Positions 47,401-59,676 of a stretch of 64,000 bases of DNA are shown here, piece by piece. The position numbers and the translations under genes were made by a program. The notes under the pieces are model-generated. The model was not told the origin of the DNA. It ran no database searches and saw only the letters and a list, made by a program, of their open reading frames with translations. Origin of the DNA: Serpula lacrymans var. lacrymans S7.9 (taxonomy: Eukaryota; Basidiomycota; Agaricomycetes; Boletales; Serpulaceae). Location: assembly GCF_000218685.1 (NCBI RefSeq), contig NW_006763295.1, positions 868,857-932,856 of the forward strand, written 5' to 3'. How positions within the stretch are numbered: position 1 is the stretch's first letter; each line of letters opens with the position of its first letter.

Positions 47401-49122
47401 CTAATTCTCAGATCCGTTAACTCTAGGAGGCGGGGTGCCTACTCCCCGACTTGAGCCTGGCCGAGAGCTGTGTATAGTGAGTGAGTAAGGTATAATCAGT
47501 TATGCGGCAATGATACTAACGCTTCTTTGGCACGATTTTGGGGTCTAGGCCAGCCCCAAACTTCACCGATCCACCGTGCCATCGGTACTTCCTGCTTCAT
47601 GATGTTGGTCACCCAAGGGTGTGTTAACATCTCTTTAGGCGGGGGGCGAACATGATCATCGACGATCAAACTAAGACCGTGTCTTTCAGTAGGTCATGCA
47701 CGCAGGAAGAGGGTTACTACTTACGTCTGCTTGATGAAATCCTTCATGTCATTGCTCCATCTGACATCCGCTTCGTCGGTGAGTTGAGGAGGCTGATTTA
47801 GCGGACATAATGCTTCAGCAAGATTTTAATATCGCGTAGATAATTAGTGAACCGACCTCTCCAGTAGTGATGTGGACCAGTAATTCAATCGGAGTCAGGT
47901 CATCAGGGAAGGGGTAGCGGTTTTGCACTAGTTCCAATAGCGTAATACCCGTAGACCAAACGTCGGCACGTATACTGTACTCCTTGCCGCTGATACGTTC
48001 GGGCTACAAAACATCGTGAGGAAAAGCAATAGGCAAAGTGTATACTGAGCTACTGACAGCCATGTAAAAGCTTGTCCCCGTGAAAGTTCCGGCCAGGGAT
48101 CGAACGAGTTCCCCAGAAACACCAAAATCACATAGTTTTACGATACCCTCGCCAGTAAGGAGAATATTTGACGGCTTGATATCCCTGTGAATAGTCTTCA
48201 GGCTGTACAGATAGGCAAGGCCTTGGAGTACCTAAAAAAACACATAAATGAGATGATAATCAAGACACGACTTTGATAAAGGAATCACCCCTTCGGCCAG
48301 GCGTCCTGCCACCTTTTCGCTTATCCTCCCTCCTCGGTCTTTGATACGTTTGCCGACCGCCTCCAAACTTTTCCCCGGGCAATATTCCATTACAACTTTA
48401 ACCTCGCTCGATGAAGGCGACATGTAAGCGCCATAGAAGCGGATGATATTGACATGCTTCGTGGTAGACGAAATGAACAGTTCACGTTCGAGCTGCTTGA
48501 GAGGCGCCTCTCTCGTGGTGATTGTCTTTCTTGCCATAATGAAATTGCTGCGCTTGTCTCTAACCTTATGGACTGCACCACCCTGGCCCTCTCCTAGCCG
48601 GTCAAGTTCTTCGAGGACGCCGTCTGACCACTTTGTAGCACCATAAGCCACTGATTCCTCGTTAGCAGAATATGTGTCGAGGGATGCCTTGTCGAAGACG
48701 GCAACCAGCTGTGCGATGCTGTTGTCTGGTTTTTCTGCTTCATTTGGCTTAGGTGTCTGGGCAACCGTCTCCGGTCGCACAGTAAGGACTCCAGGGTTTT
48801 CTGAGTTCAACTCCAGAGGAATAGTGGGTGGTCCCTGATAGTAAGATGCGCCGTACGCGCCTGCCATGGGAAGGCGTAAAAGAGGTTTTGAGCCATTGGG
48901 TCGTGGCAAAGAAAGACCCGGAAGGTGAGGTCGCGATGGCACTGGAGAGGAAGACAAGGACGGTAATGGTGGGGATGGGGGATGCAACGATGGAGATGGA
49001 GATGGATCGTTAGATACTTTACGAATCTGAAGAGGACGAGTTCCTCCCAGAGCTGGGGGAGCTGGAGACTGCGAACGCGGATTGCTGCGAGGCCCAATAG
49101 GGCGCGAGTGCGACGATTGCAT
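47401..49122 (-). CDS. MKK1: MAP kinase kinase of the Mkk1/Mkk2 cell-wall-integrity class
   Basis: Dual-specificity kinase that in fungi activates the Slt2/Mpk1 MAP kinase. The true ATG is 49122 ([13 protein letters not shown]); an upstream in-frame TTG is not a start. A Ser/Pro-rich tail is followed by the kinase domain: [15 protein letters not shown], catalytic Lys in [34 protein letters not shown] (48190), [10 protein letters not shown], the activation segment [13 protein letters not shown] with the S-x3-T phosphosite pattern, and [19 protein letters not shown] followed by [11 protein letters not shown]. The last short exon ends with [12 protein letters not shown] and stop at 47401. Seven or so short introns. 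The P loop has GEGQGG, as in Mkk1 relatives. Confidence 0.9.
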
Positions 49123-49273
49123 TGTAATGAACGACGTGTCTATGCCCAATGCCCACCGCTCTCAGTGTGAAGGCGCACCAGCGCTCATTTCATGGAAACT
49201 GCCGTGCATTGAAAACCGATCGATGATAACCACTTATTGCGGACAAAGATCGCGTCGTCAGTCTCTTTTACAT
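49123..49273. promoter_or_regulatory. MAP kinase kinase promoter, left part of divergent region
   Basis: Upstream sequence of the kinase gene, immediately followed by the oppositely oriented tRNA gene. No clear TATA element identified. Confidence 0.35.
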
Positions 49274-49364
49274 GGCACTGTAGCCAAGTGGTTACGGCGT
49301 CACGTTTAGGTCTAGAGCCAAACCGTGATGGGAAACCTCGCGAGTTCGAATCTCGTCAGTGTCA
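49274..49364 (+). tRNA. tRNA-Leu (anticodon UAG) with 12-nt intron
   Basis: Folds as a complete tRNA. Acceptor strands are GGCACTG (49274) and CAGTGTC (49357-49363), with discriminator A at 49364 as expected for leucine. D stem GCC/GGC; anticodon stem TCACG/CGTGA. Between the stem strands are 19 nt: a 7-nt loop with anticodon TAG plus a 12-nt intron after position 37 (about 49311-49322). The long variable arm (TGGGAAACCTC) is class II, typical of Leu and Ser. T arm is GCGAG-TTCGAAT-CTCGT. An oligo-T run 4-8 bases past the end is a likely Pol III terminator. Confidence 0.92.
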
Positions 49365-49368
49365 GTAC

Positions 49369-49373
49369 TTTTT
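49369..49373 (+). terminator. RNA polymerase III terminator
   Basis: A run of five T's a few bases after the tRNA-Leu 3' end, the usual Pol III stop signal. Confidence 0.7.
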
Positions 49374-49596
49374 GCGTCCCTTTGCGATCTGCTTTCTTTT
49401 TGCTTCCGAGATGTATTTGCATTTGTTGTTATGTCCCTGATCAGTGGCCAAAGCGCTGTGGATCTCGTCCCCAACCACCAAAGCCAAAGGACACTGAAAT
49501 CGCTTTGGTTTGCTTTCTTGTATAAAGACTAATATCTTGTCGTCTTTTGTTGTAATATATTTCAGCGGTGCAGCCCTGACATCCTGGAACTTTGAA

Positions 49597-50262
49597 ATGT
49601 TCCCCAGTGACTCGAGTGAAACCAGCTCGGATTCGTGCACTCTTGTAATCTCTGACACTTCGTCCCGACCATGCACACCTTCGCCTATCTCGCCTACTAA
49701 ATCACGACGCCCTCCTGTACCACTTCGCTTGCAAAGTGTCGGCATCGACCCAAGCCTTATTGTCGGAAAGGTGCTCACGAGGATTAGCCGCTCACCCAAA
49801 CACCCAACCTTAACTCTCGACTTCTCCGATCATACCACATTCCAAATCCTTGTCGACGGCTATGACCCCGTATATCGAGGTGTACCCAAGCGGCTCGAAA
49901 TGGACCATTCGCTAGAAACGCTTATGAATACTCCCACTGGACAGGTCCATGTGGAATTGACGATCGAGGATTGCGCACTTATCACTCTCACCGACAAAGC
50001 ATTCGAGATGAAGCAAAAAGAGGAGCGATGGGATCAGAATCATACTGGAGTGGCTCTCCGATTCAAAGAAGACAGAGCATGGCACTGCGTATGGGCAACG
50101 CTGGCAGAGCATGATGAGAAGCTGGGAGCATGCATATTTCGGAGTTACGATGATGTCTACCTCGACCGGCTACAACGCTCTCCTCGCAAACGACGTTCAC
50201 GTGCACCATCCTCTCCTACGAAGGGGAAAAGAGGAACCGGAGTCGATCACCTAGTGACTTAG
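49597..50262 (+). CDS. unrecognised 221-residue protein
   Basis: Single-exon frame from ATG 49597 (MFPSDSSETSSDSC). An upstream in-frame TTG extends the frame but is not a start. A Ser/Thr/Pro-rich N terminus precedes a compact middle section: LTLDFSDHTTFQILVDGYDP, then a mixed alpha/beta pattern with VHVELTIEDCALITLTD and AWHCVWATLAEHDEKLGA. The C terminus is basic (RSPRKRRSR), perhaps a nuclear signal. I do not recognise the family. The well-mixed hydrophobic pattern and absence of internal stops argue for a real gene. It shares a divergent 474-bp interval with the kinase gene, with the tRNA inside it. Confidence 0.7.
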   Translation: MFPSDSSETSSDSCTLVISDTSSRPCTPSPISPTKSRRPPVPLRLQSVGIDPSLIVGKVLTRISRSPKHPTLTLDFSDHTTFQILVDGYDPVYRGVPKRLEMDHSLETLMNTPTGQVHVELTIEDCALITLTDKAFEMKQKEERWDQNHTGVALRFKEDRAWHCVWATLAEHDEKLGACIFRSYDDVYLDRLQRSPRKRRSRAPSSPTKGKRGTGVDHLVT

Positions 50263-51566
50263 GCCCGTTTACATTTGCATAGTCACCAATACCGTGGTAT
50301 TCACATGTATTCTTTCCTTGAGTTTTCGTTTTCTTATTAACCTGACACGCCCTACGTTATCGCGTTTTCAATGTTTGATTTGTATGTTGTGCTTGCTATC
50401 TAACCTCTTGTTACACTCTTCATACCACTTGTACTACCACATACTCACACGAGACGTAGCCTTCCATCAGACTTTCCGTCGTTGCTGCTGTTACATGATC
50501 TAGAGGACTTTCAAATGATAATCATAGCTCGATGGAGACAGTACTAGTTCAACCATGAGAAGGCGTTTCATAATGCATTGTCTTGAGAAATCGTATGACT
50601 GTCAGGTGGTGCAGGTAAAGCGTTCGATGTTCATTTAAGGGACAAAATTCAAATGATACCAGAATATGAGCGCTGAGATTATTCCACAGAATGATGACAG
50701 AGATGCGGGGCCGCAACAACAGCTTTGCAGGGTACACGACCCCCATTTTACCACACTCACCGAACCAGCTGACAAGCATTCCGGTGACACGATGGGATAA
50801 TTACAACGACCACTTGATGGTGCTGACAAAAGCTTCGTGAAGTAACGGATTATCGAGCCAATAATAACAGCGAAGCTAACTTGCACTAGCACTTCATCGT
50901 ATAGTTAGCATCTTGAGAGACGACTGATCCTGGATGCATTCTTCAGTGTCTTGCTAACCACTAGGAACAGAAAATGAAATAGATGTCAGAAATTTATGAG
51001 TCTGAGAGTGAAACGTCAAGCAAACTTTTACATGCCTCGTGTAGAGATGATTCTAGGATCGCTCAGGCCCTGTCTTTGCCAATGTGCCGGAAATACGGCA
51101 GGGATCGGACCAGATATCCGACCTATCTTCAGGAACATTACTGTCCAAAATCCCATTTGCGGTTATCATAGCTGGTGGGGTGGGCTGTGAGCGTCATGAA
51201 AGGGACTAAGCAAAGCACGGAGGAGACCAATAGCAATTCAAACGAGTTGAAACGGCTGTGCTGTAAATTTCCGAGATGATTGCGGTGGAGATGTGCCACG
51301 AAGAGCAGTGGAAGGCACGTTCTTGAGTGGTTGCACTTGGGAAGTGTTCCTTAGCACAGGTACTGCGAACGCGTTGGAAGGATCTAGACAAACTTGACTG
51401 CTTATCAGATCTTGTTCGATGCCAATGCCATGTAGAGGAATAGTGTCCTGGTTCAGTTTCTAGATGGGTGGGTAGCATTATGAGCGTCTCCCGGAAATGG
51501 TCCGTCAGGATCCTCTACGAACATTGGCTGTCCGGGCCGCCAACAGTCTGATATGAGATACCGTGG
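50263..51566. other. gene-free stretch
   Basis: Begins with the 3' UTR of the unknown gene. No supported gene; short frames on both strands only. Confidence 0.45.
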
Positions 51567-52129
51567 ATCTAGGACGGTCTGAGATATTCCTTGACAACAT
51601 CTTTGGAGACCAGATAACGTCCGAAAAGACCAACGATGGCCTTGTGCGGGCGATCTAGCAGGTCACCGGTTACATCGCCATTTAGCACTGAGATAGAGGT
51701 AGAAGCTGGGAGAACCAACAAGCCAGGATTAGGTGGATCGAAAACCGCGGACCTGATGCGAGTTATGTTTGTTTCGGACAGGTGATGCCGGGAGCAGTTG
51801 ACTGCAGCGACACCTACCAAACCTTTTCAATTTCGGGGAGTTTCAGCCAGTAATGGGCATAAAGGACTAGTAAGTGGGGACATCATGTCACGACATATTG
51901 CATGCTGATCCTATCGATATCGCATTTGAGTTTGACTCCCATGACAACACGGATATGGCATAGAAAGCAGACTCACCGCTCTTATCGGAGCAGGGGGAAG
52001 CAAATGACCGATGTAACTGTCATAATCGGTGTAGGGAGGCCTGGCCACAATGCTTAGAATTTGAATTTTCACCTTCAGAAACGTATGATGGGTACACACT
52101 GGTAATGCGACTGCGGGTGTACTAAGCAA
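51567..52129 (-). CDS. doubtful unrecognised gene
   Basis: Two open stretches on the minus strand may be exons. The upstream one (52129-51973) reads ILSIVARPPYTDYDSYIGHL and ends at a GTGAGT donor near 51972. The downstream one (about 51820-51570) reads NCSRHHLSETNITRIRSAVF, then PGLLVLPASTSISVLNGD and ends SKDVVKEYLRPS, stop near 51570. No ATG was found in a suitable place and the join was not proved. No family recognised. Confidence 0.35.
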
Positions 52130-52411
52130 CTTCCGGGTATTATATCAAGTAGGAATGATAAGATCTAAAATATTCAATCAGTTCTGATTAGCAGGTGAAA
52201 GATGTCCTACAGTTCCACTTTGACCGGAAAAATGTTTCCTTATGGCTGTCAGCATCGAAAACGTCAGAGAGGCTCGACAGGTAACTTTTTGAACCTGGTG
52301 GCTGAAAACTTGGTCATGTCATGAGAGGGATAGGATATTACGGCAGATATTCCCACAACCTCGTACCTCGCTTGACGATTCCCTCACTCTCTCTCAAGCT
52401 CTGCTCTCCCA

Positions 52412-53051
52412 ATGTCGACCACTGGCACAGAATCACTCCCTAAGACACCAGAGCGCGTTTCTTTCGCGTCTCTGACACCAAACAACCTTGGGACTGTTAG
52501 AAAGTTAAACTCTGTCTTGTTCCCAATCAGGTATAGCGAGAAATTCTACCAGGATATTTTATTACCAGAACTAGAGGATTTCTGCAAACTTGGTGCGTTG
52601 TCAGGAAGTCCTACATGATAGCAAACCATTCATGACAGATCTCGTCCCATTTAGTGTATTACAACGATGTCCCAGTTGGGACTATTTGTTGCAGACTAGA
52701 AACGACAGATGGGGTCACCAAACTGTATCTGATGACTATGGGCGTTCTTGCAGTAAGCTAACTTAATACTTCATATCGCTACATGCGCTCAGGCCCATAC
52801 GAAAGCCGTATCGTTGCCGAAAGCTTGGATCGCAGAGCCTTGAGCTTATCGTGAAAGCCGCAGCATCACAGGCCAAGCCAAAAATCAGTCACATATATCT
52901 CCATGTTCAAGTTTCCAATGACCCTGCTAAAAGGTTCTACGAGCGGCACGGTTTCAAAGAAGTTGGAGTGCACGAGAACTATTACAAGAGAATTGTCCCG
53001 CGCGATGCATGGATCCTCGAGAGAGTCATCGATAGCGCGGAGAAAAACTAG
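52412..53051 (+). CDS. NAA50: N-alpha-acetyltransferase 50-like GNAT enzyme
   Basis: GNAT acetyltransferase close to NAA50, which acetylates N-terminal Met followed by hydrophobic residues. Three exons join in frame: 52412-52592, 52655-52752, 52806-53051; 174 residues, the usual length. Motifs: LNSVLFPIRYSEKFYQDIL (substrate-pocket region with F-P-I-x-Y), VYYNDVPVGTICCRLE, LYLMTMGVLAPYRCRKLGS (acetyl-CoA loop), IYLHVQVSNDPAKRFYERHG and a terminal acidic/basic tail. In the acetyl-CoA loop the family pattern R-x-x-G-x-G reads R-C-R-K-L-G: the first glycine is Lys. Convergent with the C2H2 gene, 288 bp apart. Confidence 0.88.
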
Positions 53052-53339
53052 AACGCAATGAGAATATCTTGAAATTCTTTTCTTGAGCGGAAACGTAAGA
53101 GAATTGTTGTTCGGCCAGATCTGAATGCTTATATGTCATTCCAAATATATGCTGTGTAGGCTATAGTTATGGTACACGTCCCCAAAAATCTCAAACATCG
53201 TCGTATACAATGGAATAATTAGTACAGGATAATCGTTCAAGCCAAAATTTAACTGCAAGATAAAGTCAGTGAAAGCTTGTTGAGTGATCCAGTCTGAGCT
53301 AACATTACTATAATAAAAGGTAACAACCCTAAAGTCCAA

Positions 53340-54083
53340 TCACGCGTCCTCTTCATGGCCACAATGTTTAACGAGCTAATGGTTTTGGTGAGTAACCGTA
53401 CAATGCGCTCAGAGTGATTCCCAAACCTGGTGTCGCTTAAGAGCATCTTTTCTTGTAAAGGTCTTTCCACATCCTCCGTTGCAAAAGAATGGCTTCTCCC
53501 CAGAGTGTGTTTCTCTGTGTCGCTTGAGGTCATGCTGTCGGTTGAATGATAGCGCACACATATCACAAGAAAATGGCCGAGTTGGAGATGCAGGGTACTG
53601 TGCCATGTGATCTACAGGTGGAGACCCATGCGAAGAATAATTTGGCGATGGGTAAGGAGGAGATACTGTCATGGAGTTGCGCGAAGAATGAGAATTTGGC
53701 ATTGGGTAGCCCTGCGACGGGTGCGAGCGGGGAATGGGGATCGGTTGACGCGAAGTGTGTGTTGTGGGCATATTCTCTGAGATATACATTGGATGGTGAG
53801 AATAAACACCAGAAGGAGTGCGGTTCGTCATGGAGGAATGGGATGGAACGGTTGCATATTCCGCTCCTGGGTACTGGACTGGGGATTGTGGCATACCACT
53901 CGTCGCGTACGGCGGAGAGGATGGGTGCATCCCGGTGCGAAAACCATTTGTTTGTGCATAACCGTACGACGATGACTGGTAGTGCCCTGCAGATGAGTAG
54001 TGAGCGGGTTGACTAGCGGCCCATTGACCAGCATGGGCTGGGATGGTGTTGGGAACGTAGGAGAAGTTACGTCGATCGGTCAT
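53340..54083 (-). CDS. C2H2 zinc-finger transcription factor
   Basis: Two exons, 54083-53427 and 53375-53340, with a 51-nt intron; 230 residues. ATG at 54083 (MTDRRNFSYVPN); the frame extends upstream only to a GTG. The first 170 residues are Ser/Tyr/Pro/His-rich. Two C-terminal C2H2 fingers follow: CDMCALSFNRQHDLKRHRETH, joined by a SGEKPF linker to CNGGCGKTFTRKDALKRH; the second finger's final His lies in the short last exon (LVKHCGHEEDA). The HDLKRH and DALKRH pattern resembles Crz1-like fungal factors but also others, so no name is given. Confidence 0.82.
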
Positions 54084-56190
54084 GGTATTGATCGAAAGTG
54101 AGGCGGATTTCTTAGAAGGCACTGAGCCAAGGACTCCACTGTCGGTTCATATGCGTTTCGAGAGCCGCTGAACAGGGCGGGTGTATGGTTATTTCGCCGT
54201 GCCTCCGGGAACCGTCGTCTGGAAGGAGACAGGTAATTGTCACCCTCTTACATTCACGGAAACGGAATTGATTTTTCTACGTGCCTGATGCCTACCGAAA
54301 TGACCGTTAAACGTCTCAATGGGAATTCATCCCTGATCATATTTCCTAACTAAAGTTAGATGATCTGGTTCAGACACTTTCGAGACTCAGCTTTATTCAT
54401 GTTTACCTTTTCGATGGCCTCCTGCTCTGATGAAATTCGTTATCTGTCGTATATTTCAACATCACCGCGCCTACCGATTAGGGAAGTCCAGACACTCGAC
54501 CAGCGGTTAGAGATTGGTTGCGGTCCTGTGACTGTTCAGAGTAGTAGCTATCAAATCCGGTATCTCTCTTAGATTCCGTGGGCTATGAATGAATCATATC
54601 TTGATGGTGAAGAATTATGCACCTGTTCTTGTGACAGGTTGCATAGCCTCTCCCCGTTGTGATCGAAAAGAGATAACTTCTCCCAGCTCATGATGTCGTA
54701 AGTGTGTTTTCAGTTCTGGTTTAAACTTCCCCCATTGAGGTAGACTGCGCTGACGATGCTACCACACTAGGTGATTTGAAGATCGGTCAAGTGTTACGTG
54801 CTTAGACATATCCAGGCATTGCTATCCGGCCACTCGGGCGACGTGTTCAGCACTCTTGCTATTGGTAGCCTTCGTGGCTAAACCTGGAGTATCTGTTTTT
54901 CCGCTTTTGCTCAATGGAGGCAGTTATCTGGGGCGAGACTCCCTCCTAAGGGTGGTCTGGTGAGTAGAAATTATTTACTACGCTAACCTTTTCTCACTAT
55001 GTTACATATTATGTCTATCAGTTGACACTTTTCTTCTCTTAGAGCAGTGATGGACCCTTGGACTTTTACGTGATAGTGGGGACGAAACATCTCTCATACA
55101 GGAGCAGGTTCCCATGGGCTCCCCGTAAACTCTCCACAAAGTTTGAGAAAGAGGATCAGGACTTGTTATGGTAAGTGATGCACTATGATTTCATCTTCAG
55201 AAGCGGGAGCAACTGGCGAAGGCAGCTCGCAGAACGCCACGGGTCTTTGCACGTCGTGGCGTTGTGATCAAAGTATACCTATGATTAAGCCTGGGGTGTT
55301 ACGATATCTGTCCGTCCCTGTCGTGAGTTGTGACCTCCGCGAGTGGTCCTTTTGTACCGCGCGTTGGTATGTCTCGCTTGCTAGTGGATAACAGGAATGC
55401 AGCCGATCCAAATGTCAAATCGCGGAATTGATTTCAGTGTCAATCATTACGCGTGATGGCATGTAATTGGGAGCTAGGTCAGGGTCCTGTTTCGTTATCC
55501 TTCTCCCCAGCTTCAAGTGCTGTTACTCATTGGCAGATAGCAGTGACTTCGCGAACCATAGGTCGTTGGCAGATTCCGCATCTGGATGTCTGTATAAATA
55601 AGGCATTGACAACGACGACTGATTCAGGTACCATTATTGGATAACGCGCACGGGACATGTATCTCCCGTTATGTGTGCTACAGGTTAGGTGGCAGTCTCA
55701 GCTCTTACTGTACTATTGCATGTGGAGTAAGCTTGTAGCATTCGTCTTGTGCGTTGCTTGTATGGAGTGACAGTTCAAGTGACTCCGCAACGAACGCGGT
55801 CAAAAAGCTGTGTGTGCCTACATATGTTCCGTTTAAGACAAATTTCTAGGTTACCATCATACGGAATGCACGCCATTGAGCCCTCCATTCATTTGACAGG
55901 TCTCAGAAGTGCCTAAACCTGTCTGATCTTCGCCTTGAGACGATACCAGAAGGAGAAAAGATTTGACAAGTGCTCCAGCAGTGTATACAATGACCCCTTA
56001 ACTCAAATGAGCGATGTCCAGCATTACTGCACAACGACGGGCATGTGATAGAAATGATGTGAATTTGGATATCAGTTGAACTGGACATATTTCGGGCCTG
56101 AAGCACGCCTGAAGGGCCACAGTGACTACGGCAAATAAATCGTTCACCGGTTCAAAGCTTACCTGATCGTTTGGGTCTCCGATCTCGTGC
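54084..56190. other. 2.1-kb divergent intergenic region
   Basis: Promoters of the C2H2 gene and the ligase lie at the two ends. The middle (54350-55700) has short frames with no domains. I see no gene. Confidence 0.45.
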
Positions 56191-59100
56191 ATGTTCGCTT
56201 TGTGGATGTCGCCCATAGGAACCCGCGCCAGCACTGCTCTCTGCCGGTTTGCTATCATGCCGAAGCGCACCCTCAGCTCTGCAACGACAAGTCGCAGGAA
56301 AAGTAGAGCGCGAAAGTCTGGGGATCAGTCAGTTCTTGACAGCTATTTCGGAGGACCCAAGGCGAACCAGCCCAAGTCTGGCAAAGGAAAGGCGAAGGCG
56401 GAGCATCATGACTCAATCGACATTGAAAACACCCTGGATGGCGAGAAGTATACCAGGGAATTAGCTATACAGAGCGGTGTTGATCTGACGACAGCGCAGG
56501 GGTTGGAGGCACACTACGAGGACCCGATGAAGCAATTCACAGAGGTCATTGATATTGATTCGCTACCAACCACCCGCGACACAACTACTTCTTTTGAAAC
56601 AATTAATCAACCTGGACCCTCGGCCTCTCGCCTTTCTCCTTTTGCTCAATCCAATAATATTGCGTCCAGTTCGCCTTCGTACATTGCGCCAAGGTCGGAA
56701 TTTTTTAACTCTGCCATCTCGAACGATGGACCTAGCGGGACGCCCTACAGGCCTTTATCTATAGACACACTTGTCTATGCTATACATGAAGAACCCTGGC
56801 CCGCAAACACTGCCGCACCCTATGCATTTATCGCACACACTCTTGTGACGCTCTCCGAGACGCGCTCTCGTATAGTTATCATCAACACCCTGACAAATTG
56901 CCTCCGTACGCTATTACGCTATAACCCCTCATCCCTACTTCCAGCACTCTATCTCCTCTCTAACACTTTATCGCCGCCCTATTCACCTATCGAACTTGGA
57001 ATAGGTAGTTCTGTCATCTCAAAGGCTATCCAGCATGTCTCTGGGCTAACTCCTGCCGCCCTCAAAAGGCTATATAATGCCTCAGGTGACCCTGGAGATG
57101 TCGCTTTTGAGGCCAAGTCCAATTTGCGTACTTTGGTCCCGCATCCTCCGCTTTGTATCACGGCCGTATATGACTCACTTATAAAGATCGCAAATGTCAA
57201 GGGACAGGGTGCCAATAAACAGAAGCAAACTATAGTGGAAAAACTGCTTGTCGCAGCCAAAGGAGAAGAAGTCAGATTTCTTGTTCGGACATTATCAATG
57301 AATCTTCGTGTTGGGGCTGTTAGAACATCAATTCTTACGGCCCTTTCCAGAGCTATGGTTTTGACACCGCCCTCCAATATGTCTACGCCCTTATCCATAG
57401 ATTCATCCTATTACACAAACCCTAACCTTCTCGCCGCAGTGAAACCACTTTCCACGGACAGCAAGAGAAAGGTTGCTGATGAATCTAGGGACCGGGTGCT
57501 TGCGAAGTTCTCACTTGCAGAGAGTTTAGTCAAGAAAGTATTTGTACAACACCCAAATTATGATCACATAGTTGCTGGTCTTTTTGAGGGCGGTTTAGAT
57601 GGGTTGGCCGAACGTGTTCCGCTTACCATAGGTGAGTCATATGTGTGTATTCGTACTGTCGATGTTGCAATTTGTTGAGATAACCCAGGGATTCCTCTGC
57701 ACCCGACTTTGGGTTCTCCCACTCGATCTCTGGATGAGATATACGATCGTCTCGGCGATTTATCATTCACCGCTGAATTTAAGTATGATGGACAGCGTGC
57801 CCAAATCCATGGTTCCAAAGATAAGGACGGGCAAGTCTTCGTTCGCATTTTTTCTCGTCACTTAGAAGATATGACGAGTAAGGTCGGTATCGTTTCATCT
57901 GTATCACGCTGACAACTCCTGAGATTTATCTCATAGTACCCCGACATTGTATCCTTGGTGAAGTGTGTTTTCGCCTCTTCGCCGGATCTACAATGTTTTA
58001 TCATGGATGCGGAGATAGTTGCTATTGATCCCGCTCATGGTAGCCTTAAGTCATTTCAAGAGTTGTCAAACAGAGCCCGAAAAGATGTCAATATACAAGA
58101 TGTTAAAGTTGCTGTGTGCGTATTCGCATTTGATCTTATGCTTTTGAATGGCGAGGTGAGTCAAATAGTGGCCATGGATCCAAATGCCAAATGGATATTG
58201 TGACCACAATGACCATCTGATAGATACTTCTTGAACGCCCCTTTCGTGAGCGGCGTTCCCTACTGCGAGTTAACTTTCCTCCCCAAATTCCTAAGGAACA
58301 GGGAGCCGCTCGTCTGGACCAAGTCGACAGTTTTGACAGCGAGGAGGGTCGGGGTCATGTTGAGGACTTTTGGATGAAAGCGGTAGAAAGTCGGTGTGAA
58401 GGTTTGATGATTAAAGTATGGAGATCTTACCTTAGCAACACTATGGTACTGACCTATCTTCCCCAGTTACTTGACAGCGGGGAAGTTCCGGAGGAGTTTT
58501 CGCTGCAAAAGGACAAAGTTAAAAAGAAACCCCTACCAGCCACATATGAACCTGGTAATGCTCATTTTGAAGTAACCGAATATTCCTGAACTTGGTTTTT
58601 CCTTATCTAATTAGATAAACGCACTTCTGCATGGTTGAAGCTCAAAAAGGATTATGTGCTAAGTATAGGAGACAGTCTTGATCTCGTCCCTATAGGCGCA
58701 TGGCATGGTAATGGTCGTAAGGCTGGCTGGTGGAGTCCAATTTTGTTAGCAGTACGGGAATCGACTACAGGAGATCTTGTTGCTGTGTGTAAATGCATGT
58801 CTGGTCAGTGCTTCTAGGCCGAACAGCTATAGATTGTTATGATGCTCACACCTTGCACAGGATTTTCTGATGTTTTCTACAGAGTATGTACTGCGCAGCT
58901 CCCCTTTTTGGACTTCTGTCTGACCTTACCTCCTTTCGGTCAGGAAATGAAGTCGAGATTCCCAGAAGATTCAGATACGTGTTCACGGCTGCCGCAGTGG
59001 GAATGCATCACCGGAGGTAAGCTATACCATTAATCTAGTAGGCTGATCCAGAATTTCTTTCCCGAAAGGCTTCGATCCAGATGTCTACTTCAAACCTCGG

Positions 59101-59436
59101 GAAGTGTGGGAGATACGTGGTGCAGAGTAAACATCGCTGCTTTACTTGGAAAAGCGCCAGCTGAGCAGATCACACAGTGTTACATTGAGTCCTGTTTCCT
59201 TGGCTGCGATGGGCTTGGTATCCCAGACTAGGGGCCTAAGCCTTCGATTCCCCAGATTTATCAGGGTCAGGGATGACAAGTCGATAGAGCATGCGAGTAC
59301 ATCGGAATTTCTCGCGGACATGTGGAGAGGTCAGCAAGGTAAAGTAAAAGATGATCAAGCATGCGGTGCCGATGACGGGGAACTTGTGGATGTGGACTTG
59401 GATGATGAGGTGGAAGAGGAAGCGGAAGATACATAA
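56191..59436 (+). CDS. CDC9: ATP-dependent DNA ligase I (Cdc9 type)
   Basis: Joins Okazaki fragments and seals repair nicks. Two starts in frame: ATG 56191 (MFALWMSPIGTRASTALCRF, basic and hydrophobic, resembling a mitochondrial presequence) and ATG 56257 (MPKRTLSS). Next comes a PCNA-binding box QSVLDSYF. The N-terminal DNA-binding domain spans about 56760-57600. The adenylation domain starts after a short intron with the nucleotide-binding Lys in EFKYDGQRAQIHG (about 57777), then RIFSRHLEDMT, FDLMLLNGE, EGLMIK and the C-terminal SAWLKLKKDY, followed by the OB-fold. C terminus is strongly acidic, stop at 59434-59436. Eight or so short introns. All nucleotidyltransferase motifs seen are intact. 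Confidence 0.93.
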
Positions 59437-59676
59437 TGTTTACCCCAGCGCTATCGTAGCCTTGATTTTTTGTAGCCCATTCACTAATGTCTGTTAGAGG
59501 AAGTTTACATAAGCAGCACTCCGCGAACAATTGTCGTCATGCACATGCCACGATGTTGGGCATTGATAAACCTCACTTTGAGTGTGTATTCTGTTAATCT
59601 GCAGGTAAGTGGTCTGGAGGGCTTGACATGAGCATCAATGCATTTACGAATCCTGTCATATATCTAGGGTATCATT

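Noticed and set aside
54360..55650. Weakly similar segments (reading RYLS and LG/GC-GPV in three places) in the divergent region before the ligase
   Set aside because: Similarities are short and not in the same order; no repeat unit could be defined.
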